Of a stretch of 64,000 nt of DNA, positions 20,250 through 27,867 are shown piece by piece; the first letter of the stretch is position 1, and the number at the start of each line of letters is the position of its first letter. A program made the translations under genes and the position numbers. Origin of the DNA: Mycolicibacter algericus DSM 45454 (GTDB lineage Bacteria > Actinomycetota > Actinomycetes > Mycobacteriales > Mycobacteriaceae); NCBI RefSeq assembly GCF_002086455.1, contig NZ_MVHC01000001.1, positions 124,001-188,000 of the forward strand, written 5' to 3'. Below the pieces are notes generated by a model. It saw nothing but the letters and a program-made list of their open reading frames with translations. It was not told the origin of the DNA and searched no databases.

Positions 20250-22076
20250 ATGCCAGCTACGGCGGCTTCCCTGGACCCTCAACCGGCGGGCTACGACCCC
20301 GAGTGGATACGGGCCAAGTACGCGCTCGAACGCGACAAGCGGCTGCGACCCGACGCGGTGAGCCAATTCATCGAGGTCACCGCGGATTTCTCGCACTATG
20401 CCGACGACCCGTGGACCGAGCGCACCGAACGCGACCCGGTGCACGACCACGTCCAGGTGGCGATCATCGGCGCCGGTCTGGGCAGCCTGCTCGCTGCCGC
20501 CCGGCTGCAGGAATCCGGCATCGACGACATCCGGATGATCGACACCGCCGGCGACTTCGGCGGCACCTGGTACTGGAACCGCTACCCCGGTGTGCAGTGC
20601 GACGTGGAGTCCTACATCTATCTGCCGCTGCTCGAAGAGCTGAACTACGTTCCCACCGAGCGCTACGCGCACGGCCCGGAGATCCGCGAGCACCTGCAGA
20701 ACGTCGCCAAGCACTATCGCCTGTACGACAACGCACTGCTGGGCACCACTGTCACCGGCTTGCGCTGGGACGAGTCGGCCAACCGCTGGCAGATCAGCAC
20801 CGATCGCGGCGACGCGTTCACCGCGACGGTGGTCGCCGTTTCGCCGGGGTCGCTCACCCGGCCGAAACTGCCGGGCATCCCTGGCATCAACGAGTTCCGC
20901 GGGCACACCTTCCACACCAGCCGCTGGGACTTCGGCTACACCGGCGGCGACGAATTCGGTGGGTTGACCGCGCTGGCCGACAAGCGGGTCGGCGTCATCG
21001 GCACCGGTTCGACTGGGCTGCAGTGCATTCCGCACCTCGGTGAGTGGGCCCAGCAGCTCTACGTATTCCAGCGGACCCCGAGCACCGTCTCGGTGCGCGG
21101 CAATCGCCCCACCGACCCGCAGTGGGCGGCAAGTCTGAAGCCCGGTTGGCAACGCGAGCGGATGGAGAACTTCACCCGCGTCACCTGTGGTGTGGAGATG
21201 GACCTCGATCTCACCGACGACGGCTGGACGCAGAAGGCCCTGCAACTGAGCGAATCCGCGGTGATCCGGGAGACCCGGCGCCTCGGCCGCGAGATGACGC
21301 CCACCGAGATCGCGGACTTCTTGTTCCGCGCCGACTATGAGGCGATGGAACAGCTGCGCGCACGAATCGATGAAACCGTTCGCGATCCCAAGACCGCCGA
21401 ATCGCTCAAGCCGTGGTACCGGCTGAACTGCAAGCGTCCCGGCTACCACGACCAGTACCTCGACACATTCAACCGGACCAATGTCACGTTGGTCGACACC
21501 GACGGAAGCGGCGTCGAGCGGTTCACCGAGACCGCCGTCGTCGTCGACGGCGTCGAATACGAAGTCGACGCACTGGTTTTCGCAACCGGCTTCGAGGTGG
21601 GCACCGAGTTCACCCGCCGGCTCGGCTTCGAGATCATCGGCCGCGACGGCGTGCGCCTGAGTGACAAGTGGGCCAAGGGCATGCGGACGCTGCACGGCCT
21701 GCAGACCCACGGCTTCCCCAACTGCTTCTTCCTCGGCTACACCCAATCCGGGGTCTCCCCCAACTACACCCACACCGCCGAGGAACGGGCCCGCCATTTC
21801 GCCTACCTGGTCAGCACGTTCGTGCAGCGCGGCGCGAGCACCATCGAGGCCACCAAGGCCGCCGAGGAGCACTGGCTGGCCGCGATGGAGGCGGCGTCGG
21901 AGAAGCCCCGGGCCTTCTACGCCGAGTGCACGCCGAGTTACCTGAGTTCCGAGGGGGATCGGGAGAATCCGCACGGCATGCTGTCGACCAACTTCGGCGG
22001 CAAGCCCGTCGAGTTCTTCGAGATGCTCAGCGCCTGGCGCTCCACCGGCCAGCTGGAGGGTGTGATCCTCAAATGA
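20250..22076 (+). CDS. Baeyer-Villiger-type flavin monooxygenase
   Basis: Class B flavoprotein monooxygenase of 608 residues that inserts oxygen into ketones to give esters or lactones. The FAD motif GAGLGS is near residue 73, the BVMO fingerprint appears as FRGHTFHTSRWDF near residue 215-227, and the NADPH-binding GTGSTG is near 250. The FGGTWYWNRYPGVQCDVESY block is typical of the cyclohexanone/steroid monooxygenase group. The 65-residue extension before the first Rossmann fold is as in long BVMOs. It overlaps the TetR gene downstream and has its own promoter and operator-like palindrome. Confidence 0.9.
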   Translation: MPATAASLDPQPAGYDPEWIRAKYALERDKRLRPDAVSQFIEVTADFSHYADDPWTERTERDPVHDHVQVAIIGAGLGSLLAAARLQESGIDDIRMIDTAGDFGGTWYWNRYPGVQCDVESYIYLPLLEELNYVPTERYAHGPEIREHLQNVAKHYRLYDNALLGTTVTGLRWDESANRWQISTDRGDAFTATVVAVSPGSLTRPKLPGIPGINEFRGHTFHTSRWDFGYTGGDEFGGLTALADKRVGVIGTGSTGLQCIPHLGEWAQQLYVFQRTPSTVSVRGNRPTDPQWAASLKPGWQRERMENFTRVTCGVEMDLDLTDDGWTQKALQLSESAVIRETRRLGREMTPTEIADFLFRADYEAMEQLRARIDETVRDPKTAESLKPWYRLNCKRPGYHDQYLDTFNRTNVTLVDTDGSGVERFTETAVVVDGVEYEVDALVFATGFEVGTEFTRRLGFEIIGRDGVRLSDKWAKGMRTLHGLQTHGFPNCFFLGYTQSGVSPNYTHTAEERARHFAYLVSTFVQRGASTIEATKAAEEHWLAAMEAASEKPRAFYAECTPSYLSSEGDRENPHGMLSTNFGGKPVEFFEMLSAWRSTGQLEGVILK

Positions 22077-22660
22077 CCTCCGCCGCGCCGAAACTCACGA
22101 TGCGCGACCGGCACCGCATCATGACCCGCGACCACATCATGGCCGCCGCCCTGGAGGCCTTCGCCGAACGTGGCTACGTCGCGGTGACCGTCGATGACAT
22201 CGTGCGCCGAGCCGGGATCGGGCGGGCGACGTTCTACCTGCATTTCGACTCGAAGGCGGCGGTGCTGCGCGAGCTGCGCAACACCCGGATGACCGTGTGG
22301 GACCAGCAGGATGCCCCGCGCGGCGGCCGCTCGGGACGGCCGTCGATCCGAGCCTTCTTTGAGAAGGTGGTCGACTTCTACACCTCCGCACCGCAGCTCT
22401 ACACCGCCCTGCACCAGGCGCGCGCGGCCGACCCCGAATTCGCCGCGGCGCACCGAGCCACCATGGAGGCCAACGTCACCGAGTGGATCGAGGCCGACGC
22501 CATGCCCGGTGCCACCGAGGCGCAGCTGCGGCTGGCCATCGCGATGATGTACACCATGGTCGACTCCTTCATGCATCTGTGGCTGGTCGACGGTTGGCCG
22601 TTAGAGCGCGAGGCCGCCATCGAGGCGATGACCGACGCCCTGCACGCCACCATGCGCTGA
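22073..22660 (+). CDS. TetR-family transcriptional regulator
   Basis: Repressor of 195 residues: helix-turn-helix at about 14-60 (VTVDDIVRRAGIGRATFYLHFDSKAAVL) and a ligand-binding half. The ATG overlaps the BVMO stop by four bases, so it is translated from the same message and probably feeds back on the palindrome in front of the BVMO gene. The inducer is unknown, perhaps the BVMO substrate. Confidence 0.88.
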   Translation: MTSAAPKLTMRDRHRIMTRDHIMAAALEAFAERGYVAVTVDDIVRRAGIGRATFYLHFDSKAAVLRELRNTRMTVWDQQDAPRGGRSGRPSIRAFFEKVVDFYTSAPQLYTALHQARAADPEFAAAHRATMEANVTEWIEADAMPGATEAQLRLAIAMMYTMVDSFMHLWLVDGWPLEREAAIEAMTDALHATMR

Positions 22661-22685
22661 GACGTTCCAGGGAAGGGGCCACCCC

Positions 22686-24092
22686 ATGACGACGAACTCG
22701 GCGCAGCAGACCAAACGTCGCGGCGTCATGCAGTCGCTCACCGGGCTGAGCGTCCGCTACGTCGAACGCCTGATGCCCGATCCGTATCTGTTCGCGGTGA
22801 TCCTCACCCTCATCGTCGCCGGGCTGGTCGCCGTGCTGGTGCGCGGAGCGTCGGCTGACGGCATGGTGAGCGCCTGGTACAGCGGGGTGTGGGGGTCGGA
22901 GAACATCTTCACCTTCGCCTTCCAGATGGTGCTGATCCTGGTGACCGGCTACACGCTGGCCGAGGCGCCGGTGCTCAAGCGGGCGATCGGCCGAGTCGCG
23001 GCCATGCCGCGCAACCAGGCCCAGGCGGCGCTGCTGTGCTTTGCCGTCAGTGCGGTGCTGTCCCTGCTGAACTGGGGCCTGGGCCTGGTGGCCGGTGCGC
23101 TGGTCGCCCGACAGGTCGCACGGCGTTTCCCCGACTCGCATTTCGGCTACCTGATCGCCGCGGCATTCATGGGCTTCATCGTCTGGACACAGGGACTCTC
23201 CTCGTCGATCGCGCTGGCGAACACCGATGCCGGCAGCCCGATCAACGTGATCCACCGGATCACCGGATTCATCGTGCCGTTGCGCCACACCATTTTCCAG
23301 CCCTACAGCTGGCTGTCCGTGATCATCGTGCTGGCGGTGCTCGCGCTCGCGGTGTGGCGGATGGAGCCGTCCGAGCGCCTGGCACCGGACCCCGCGGTCT
23401 TCGAGGACGACGATCAGCCGCTCGAGCCGCAGGACGCCAGGACGTTCGCCGAATGGCTGGAGAACCTGTGGATCCTCAACGTGCTGGTGTTCGCCGCGGG
23501 CATCGCGTATTTCGTGATGAGTGGTTTCGCGCTGAACATCTCCTCGATGATCATGCTGTTCACCATCACCAGTGCGCTGCTGCACCGCACGCCGATCCGG
23601 TTCATCCGGGCGTTCACCGGCGCCGCGAAGGTATCCGGGCCGCTGCTGTTGCAATATCCGCTCTACGGCGGCCTGGTCGGACTTCTCGCCTACCGGGGCG
23701 CCGAGGACGCCGAGCCGCTGCAGACGCTGCTGGCCCAGATGCTGGTGAACGGCGCGACGCAGTACACGCTGCCGTTCCTGACGTTCCTCGGCTCGGTGAT
23801 CATCAGCCTGTTCGTGCCCTCCGGCGGCGGGCACTGGGCGGTGCAGGGGCCGGTCGCGGTCGACTCGGCGCTGGCGATCGGCCAGCACTCGCCGGCCTAT
23901 CTCGGGTTGATCTCCATGGCCGTGGCCGTCGGTGAGGGCGTGGCGAACATGATCCAGCCGTTCTGGCTGCTGCCCCTGCTGGCGATCGCCAAGCTCAATG
24001 TCCGTCAGGTGATGGGTTTTACGGTCGTGGCGTTCGGCATCGGGCTGGCGGTGATGGGGGCGATGACGTTGATTGCACCGTGGGTGATTTGA
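22686..24092 (+). CDS. Short-chain fatty acid transporter, AtoE family
   Basis: Integral membrane protein of 468 residues with about 11 hydrophobic helices. Family blocks include LMPDPYLFAVILTLIVAGLVA near residue 35, LNWGLGLVAGALVARQVARRFP near 125 and the C-terminal FVPSGGGHWAVQGPVA and GEGVANMIQPFWLLPLLAI stretches. AtoE takes up short-chain acids such as acetoacetate or butyrate. It lies 25 bases after the TetR gene with a GGAAGGGG site and is probably in the BVMO unit. A degenerate copy of its 3' segment lies 2.3 kb downstream. Confidence 0.88.
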   Translation: MTTNSAQQTKRRGVMQSLTGLSVRYVERLMPDPYLFAVILTLIVAGLVAVLVRGASADGMVSAWYSGVWGSENIFTFAFQMVLILVTGYTLAEAPVLKRAIGRVAAMPRNQAQAALLCFAVSAVLSLLNWGLGLVAGALVARQVARRFPDSHFGYLIAAAFMGFIVWTQGLSSSIALANTDAGSPINVIHRITGFIVPLRHTIFQPYSWLSVIIVLAVLALAVWRMEPSERLAPDPAVFEDDDQPLEPQDARTFAEWLENLWILNVLVFAAGIAYFVMSGFALNISSMIMLFTITSALLHRTPIRFIRAFTGAAKVSGPLLLQYPLYGGLVGLLAYRGAEDAEPLQTLLAQMLVNGATQYTLPFLTFLGSVIISLFVPSGGGHWAVQGPVAVDSALAIGQHSPAYLGLISMAVAVGEGVANMIQPFWLLPLLAIAKLNVRQVMGFTVVAFGIGLAVMGAMTLIAPWVI

Positions 24093-24200
24093 GCGCAGTC
24101 GGCATTCCTTGATATCCGCTCTCGCTTGTCGGATCCTCGAAGTGGAAGCACACTCACCGATAGCTCCCCCAGTGCCCTGGCCGCGAAGGAGAAGACGGCA

Positions 24201-25001
24201 TTGAAGACCCCGGAAACCGGCAACGTCGGCAGGATCGGCGCCGCCCTGCGCACCTGCTACGCCTCGATAGAAGCCCTCTGCGCCGACCTGGGAGACGCCG
24301 AGTGGAATGCCCAATCACTGTGTCCGGACTGGACGATCCGCGACGTGATCAACCACGTCACCAGCATCGAAGCGGTAATGGCCGGGTGGCTGCCCGACGA
24401 CGATCGCACCCCGCCGCCGTTCGAGAAGGCCGCGGACTTCCTGCGCGACGCGGACGCCGACACCACCACGTACAGCGAACTGGTGCGCGGGATCTATGAC
24501 CGTCGCCGACGCGACCTGGCCGCATTGTCCGACGCGGATCTGATGCGTCCGTCGTGGACTCCGGTCGGCCCCGGCACCTACGGCAGGTTCCTGGAGATCC
24601 GGGTCTTCGACTTCTGGGTGCACGAACGCGACATCACCACCCCGCTCGGCCGCACAACCGATGACGCCGGTCTCGGGGCCGAAATCGCGCTGGCTGAGGT
24701 GGCCGGTTCCCTGGGCTACATCGTCGGCAAGAAGGTGGGCCTACCCGACGGAAAGGGCATCACCTTCGATCTCACCGGGCCCATCCCGTGCCAGTTGCAT
24801 GTCGCCGTGGATGGACGAGCCGAAACTGTCGACCACCTGGATAATCCGGATGTCACTGTCGTCACCGATTCCACGACCTTTATCCAACTGGCGTGCGGAC
24901 GCATCGACCCGCAGGCCCAGATCGACTCCAGCGCCATCAGCTGGAAGGGCGATGACGAACTCGGCGACCGCGCCGCCCGCAACCTGAGGTTCACGATGTG
25001 A
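24201..25001 (+). CDS. Maleylpyruvate isomerase/mycothiol-dependent-fold protein (TIGR03083-type)
   Basis: Protein of about 266 residues with the DinB-like N-terminal domain of mycothiol-dependent enzymes: [26 protein letters not shown] near residue 45 supplies the first metal histidine, and [16 protein letters not shown] near 140 supplies the others. A C-terminal sterol-carrier-like domain follows (residues 180-266). TTG at 24201 is chosen because AAGGAG lies nine bases upstream; the frame is open to an earlier TTG at 24126. Exact activity unknown; such proteins use mycothiol for isomerisation or detoxification. The GTG of the next gene overlaps its end. Confidence 0.72.
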   Translation: MKTPETGNVGRIGAALRTCYASIEALCADLGDAEWNAQSLCPDWTIRDVINHVTSIEAVMAGWLPDDDRTPPPFEKAADFLRDADADTTTYSELVRGIYDRRRRDLAALSDADLMRPSWTPVGPGTYGRFLEIRVFDFWVHERDITTPLGRTTDDAGLGAEIALAEVAGSLGYIVGKKVGLPDGKGITFDLTGPIPCQLHVAVDGRAETVDHLDNPDVTVVTDSTTFIQLACGRIDPQAQIDSSAISWKGDDELGDRAARNLRFTM

Positions 25002-25705
25002 CGAGTCACCCGGATTTCATCGACTTCCACTTCGACGTCATGTGCCCGTATGCGTACCAGACGTCGCGGTGGATCCGGGAAGTCCGCGACCTCACCGGCC
25101 TCACGGTGAACTGGCGCTTCTTCAGCCTGGAGGAGATCAACCGCCAAGAAGGCAAGAAGCATCCCTGGGAACGCGAGTGGTCCTACGGCTGGTCGATGAT
25201 GCGCATCGGAGCACTGCTGCGTCGCCGATCGATGACCGACGTTGATGCCTGGTACGAGCGCGCCGGCCGAGCTCTGCACGTCGAGGGCCGCAAGGCGCAC
25301 GAGAAGGCGGTCGCCCGCCGGTTGCTCGAAGAACTGGGATTCGATCCCGAAATCGCCGACCAGGCGATCGCTGACCCTACAACCAGCGACGAAGTACTGA
25401 CGGACCATCAACGGGTGCTCGCCGCCAGCGGCTACGGGGTACCCACGCTGTTCTTTCCCGACGGGCAATGCCTGTTCGGGCCGGTACTCATTGATCCGCC
25501 CACCGGCGATGCCGCGATCCGCCTGTGGGACGCCGTTGTCGGGTGGACCGAGTTTCCGCACCTGTACGAACTGCAGCGGCCCAAGACTCCGGCCGACGAA
25601 GCGCGCATCGTCGAGACCTTCCGGCCATATCTGGCGGCCCGCGACTGGGTGTCGATCAACCGCGGAGAGGTGGTCACTTTCACCGGCCGAGAACGCGAGG
25701 GCTGA
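24998..25705 (+). CDS. DsbA-family thioredoxin-fold oxidoreductase
   Basis: Protein of 235 residues with the DsbA/2-hydroxychromene-carboxylate isomerase fold. The first strand leads into [13 protein letters not shown] near residue 14, where only the first cysteine of a CxxC is kept (CPYA), and the cis-proline motif is GVPTLFF near 146. Related mycobacterial proteins such as Rv2466c are mycothiol-linked nitroreductases, but they have CPWC. Translation is coupled to the mycothiol-type gene upstream (GTG at 24998 overlapping its end), supporting a shared thiol-dependent pathway. No export signal, so it acts in the cytoplasm. Confidence 0.75.
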   Translation: MTSHPDFIDFHFDVMCPYAYQTSRWIREVRDLTGLTVNWRFFSLEEINRQEGKKHPWEREWSYGWSMMRIGALLRRRSMTDVDAWYERAGRALHVEGRKAHEKAVARRLLEELGFDPEIADQAIADPTTSDEVLTDHQRVLAASGYGVPTLFFPDGQCLFGPVLIDPPTGDAAIRLWDAVVGWTEFPHLYELQRPKTPADEARIVETFRPYLAARDWVSINRGEVVTFTGREREG

Positions 25706-25764
25706 CAGAGCCGGCCCGCCCCATCGAGAACACGGGCAGCCGGCGAGAATCGCACCGGCCAATG

Positions 25765-25849
25765 CGAATCGCGCTCCGAAGCCGGCAAGGGCGACGGTGG
25801 TCATTGCAGGCTTCTGCCAATTCGGCTCAGCGTGGGACGCGGTGAACAG
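25765..25849 (-). pseudogene. Relic of a CYP102-type P450 gene
   Basis: Read on the minus strand this stretch translates to LFTASHAEPNWQK joined directly to AMTTVALAGFGARF. Both pieces match the intact P450 fusion at 28147-28185 and 28333-28378, in the same order, also at the DNA level (34 of 39 bases over the first piece). The 147 bases between the two pieces in the intact gene are missing, an in-frame loss of 49 codons. Nothing on either side continues the match. It is therefore a decayed fragment of a second P450 of the same family and not a coding region. It sits in the 270-base gap before cspA. Confidence 0.8.
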
Positions 25850-25919
25850 ACCGCGGCGCGAGGGCATTCACACTCTGCTCGTTGCTTAGCAGAGGACCGC
25901 GACCCCAGGCCGTCCGTGC

Positions 25920-25969
25920 TACCGTCAGAGACGCACATCTTTCTTGATGCGCTCGGAAAAATGAGAGAA
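25920..25969 (+). promoter_or_regulatory. Candidate cspA promoter and leader
   Basis: TACCGT at 25920-25925 fits the mycobacterial -10 pattern TAnnnT; no good -35 is seen. It would give a leader of about 45 bases ending with the GAGAAG ribosome site (25963-25968) in front of the cspA ATG. The leader is AT-rich compared with its surroundings, as is usual for cold-shock genes. Confidence 0.4.
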
Positions 25970-25977
25970 GTTAAGTA

Positions 25978-26181
25978 ATGGCACAGGGCACTGTGAAATG
26001 GTTCAACGGCGAAAAGGGCTTCGGCTTCATCGCCCCTGATGGCGGAGCGCCTGACGTCTTCGTTCACTACTCGGAGATCGGTGGCGGCGGATTCCGCACC
26101 CTCGAAGAGAACGCTCGGGTTCAGTTTGAGGTAGAACAGGGCGCGAAAGGTCCACAGGCTGTGGGCGTTTCGGTAATCTGA
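25978..26181 (+). CDS. cspA: Cold-shock protein, CspA family
   Basis: Complete single-domain cold-shock protein of 67 residues that binds single-stranded RNA and DNA. Both nucleic-acid motifs are intact: KGFGFIAP (RNP1) at residues 14-21 and VFVHYSEI (RNP2) at 28-35, after the usual [10 protein letters not shown] opening. A strong intrinsic terminator follows 20 bases after the stop. Flanked on both sides by gene relics, so the surrounding DNA has been rearranged, but the gene itself looks fully functional. Confidence 0.95.
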   Translation: MAQGTVKWFNGEKGFGFIAPDGGAPDVFVHYSEIGGGGFRTLEENARVQFEVEQGAKGPQAVGVSVI

Positions 26182-26198
26182 TCGAACACACAAACTTC

Positions 26199-26237
26199 AA
26201 AAGGCTGTCGCAGCGCAAGCCTGCGACAGCCTTTTTT
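26199..26237 (+). terminator. Intrinsic terminator of cspA
   Basis: Perfect 15-base-pair stem (AAAAGGCTGTCGCAG at 26199-26213 against 26221-26235) with a seven-base loop, ending in a run of six T at 26232-26237. This is the clearest canonical intrinsic terminator in the window. Confidence 0.95.
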
Positions 26238-26280
26238 GTGATCCGCGTGCTGGGCGTCCATCCGTGACACCTGTACACGA

Positions 26281-26424
26281 TGGGCGGTGCAGGGCCCGAT
26301 CACGGTCGACTCGGCGGCGGCGATCGGCGGGCACTCGCCCGCCTATCTCGGGTTGATCTCCATGGCCGTCGCCGTCGATGAGGGCGTGGCCAACATGATC
26401 CAGCTTGTGGGTGGCGCCGGCTAG
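26281..26424 (+). pseudogene. Relic of a second atoE (3' portion)
   Basis: The plus strand translates as WAVQGPITVDSAAAIGGHS followed by PAYLGLISMAVAVDEGVANM, then diverges and stops at 26422. It aligns without gaps to the intact AtoE at 23837-23962, where the protein reads WAVQGPVAVDSALAIGQHS. There is no start codon or upstream part of the gene, and the match ends just after ANMIQ where the intact gene continues for another 45 residues. It is a leftover of a duplicated or recombined atoE. The stop overlaps the stop of the convergent permease gene. Confidence 0.88.
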
Positions 26425-27716
26425 TGGTCCCTGCCGCGGGTCGCGCCGAACCGCCGTACGCCGTAGGCGGCGATCCCTACGGCGAACACTGCGATTCCAG
26501 CAAGGACCGACGAGAGCGGCAAGGCGAACGCCACGATCACGCACCCGGCCAGCCCGATGATCGGCACGAGCCGGGGTGGACGGCCTTCCCCGGCCGACAG
26601 GGTCCAGGCCGAGGCGTTCGCCACCGCGTAGTAGACCAGTACAGCGAATGACGAGAAACCGATCGCGCCCCGGATATCGGTAGTGGCAGCCACGATGGCG
26701 ACCACGACCCCCACGGCCAGCTCGGCGCGATGGGGCACCCCGAATCGCGGATGCACGGCTGCCAACGCCGACGGCAGATATCGGTCGCGGGCCATTGCCA
26801 GCGTCGTGCGCGACACCCCCAGAATCAGCGCCAGCAGCGATCCCGTTGCCGCGACCACCGCCCCGACCCGAACCGCCGGAGCCAGCCAGGGTGCGCCGGC
26901 GCCGGTCACGAGCTGCGCCAACGGTGCGGACGATTCGGCAAGACGTTGTGAGCCAAGCACCTTCAATGCCGAGACCGCGACGAGCGCATAAACCACCAGC
27001 GTGATGCCCAGAGCCGCCGGGATCGCTCGGGGGATGGTGCGGGCCGGGTCACGTACCTCCTCACCCAACGTGGCGATGCGCGCGTAGCCGGCGAACGCGA
27101 AGAAAAGGAGTCCCGCCGCCTGAAGCACTGCCCCCACCGGCGCCGAGGGCACGGTGGTCACCACGAGCGGGCCTCCTCGGGCGCCGAACGCGGCCACGAT
27201 CACCGCGGCCAGCACCGCCAGCACCACAGCCACGATCACCCGGGTCAGCCACGCCGACTTCTGGACACCCACCACGTTCACGGCGGTCAACGCCACCACC
27301 GCGGCCACCGCGGCTGCGTGCGGATGCGCCGGCCACGCATAGAACCCGACCGTCAACGCCATCGCCGCACACGACGCGGTTTTGCCGACTACGAACCCCC
27401 AGCCGGCCAGGTATCCCCAGAACGGGCCCAGGCGCTCGCGCCCATACACATAGGTGCCGCCCGAGATCGGATACACCGCCGCCAAGCGTGCCGAGGAGGT
27501 GGCGTTGCAATATGCGATCACCGCCGCGATCGCCAGCCCCACCAGCAGGGCCCCGCCCGCTGCCCTGGCCGCCGGAGCCAACGCGACGAAGATCCCCGCC
27601 CCGAGCATCGAGCCCAGTCCGATCATCACTGCGTCGAACACACCCAACTGGCGACGCAATTGCGCGGGCGCGGCCGGTTCAGCACCGGGCGCTGACATCT
27701 CCGGCTCGTCCGGCAT
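26421..27716 (-). CDS. APC-family amino acid permease
   Basis: Twelve-helix secondary transporter of 431 residues. The N-terminal helix has the family motif GLGSMLGAGIFV near residue 33, and FAFAGYARIATLGEEVRDPARTIPRAI near 215 is the conserved helix 6-loop block. The transported amino acid or amine cannot be told. ATG 27716 has an exceptionally strong GGAGGGGGG site seven bases upstream, preferable to the earlier in-frame start at 27740. It ends on top of the atoE relic and is divergent from the P450 fusion. Confidence 0.87.
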   Translation of the reverse strand: MPDEPEMSAPGAEPAAPAQLRRQLGVFDAVMIGLGSMLGAGIFVALAPAARAAGGALLVGLAIAAVIAYCNATSSARLAAVYPISGGTYVYGRERLGPFWGYLAGWGFVVGKTASCAAMALTVGFYAWPAHPHAAAVAAVVALTAVNVVGVQKSAWLTRVIVAVVLAVLAAVIVAAFGARGGPLVVTTVPSAPVGAVLQAAGLLFFAFAGYARIATLGEEVRDPARTIPRAIPAALGITLVVYALVAVSALKVLGSQRLAESSAPLAQLVTGAGAPWLAPAVRVGAVVAATGSLLALILGVSRTTLAMARDRYLPSALAAVHPRFGVPHRAELAVGVVVAIVAATTDIRGAIGFSSFAVLVYYAVANASAWTLSAGEGRPPRLVPIIGLAGCVIVAFALPLSSVLAGIAVFAVGIAAYGVRRFGATRGRDH

Positions 27717-27748
27717 TGATGATCCCCCCTCCGCAGACACATCGACAT

Positions 27749-27760
27749 TCGATCAATCGA
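27749..27760. promoter_or_regulatory. Small palindrome in the permease/P450 divergent region
   Basis: TCGAT and ATCGA separated by CA, within the 150-base divergent region that is otherwise AT-rich for this genome. It could bind a regulator of the permease or the P450, but it is short and no adjacent regulator gene exists. Confidence 0.3.
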
Positions 27761-27854
27761 GGTGGACCAATCACAATATTCGCTGCTGATGACGCAGACA
27801 TGTCAATCGGTCCCAATGATCACCATTGCGCCGGAACAGGATCCAGCAGCGGCC

Positions 27855-27860
27855 TATGCT
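27855..27860 (+). promoter_or_regulatory. Candidate -10 element for a leaderless P450 transcript
   Basis: TATGCT lies seven bases before the ATG at 27868. No ribosome site is visible in front of that ATG, so a leaderless transcript that begins at the start codon, frequent in mycobacteria, would explain both facts. Confidence 0.4.
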
Positions 27861-27867
27861 GCCCGAT

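Noticed and set aside
24716..25867. A 383-codon minus-strand frame opposite the DsbA-type gene
   Set aside because: Most of it is antisense shadow. Only its first 40 codons carry real signal, and that is the P450 relic already listed.
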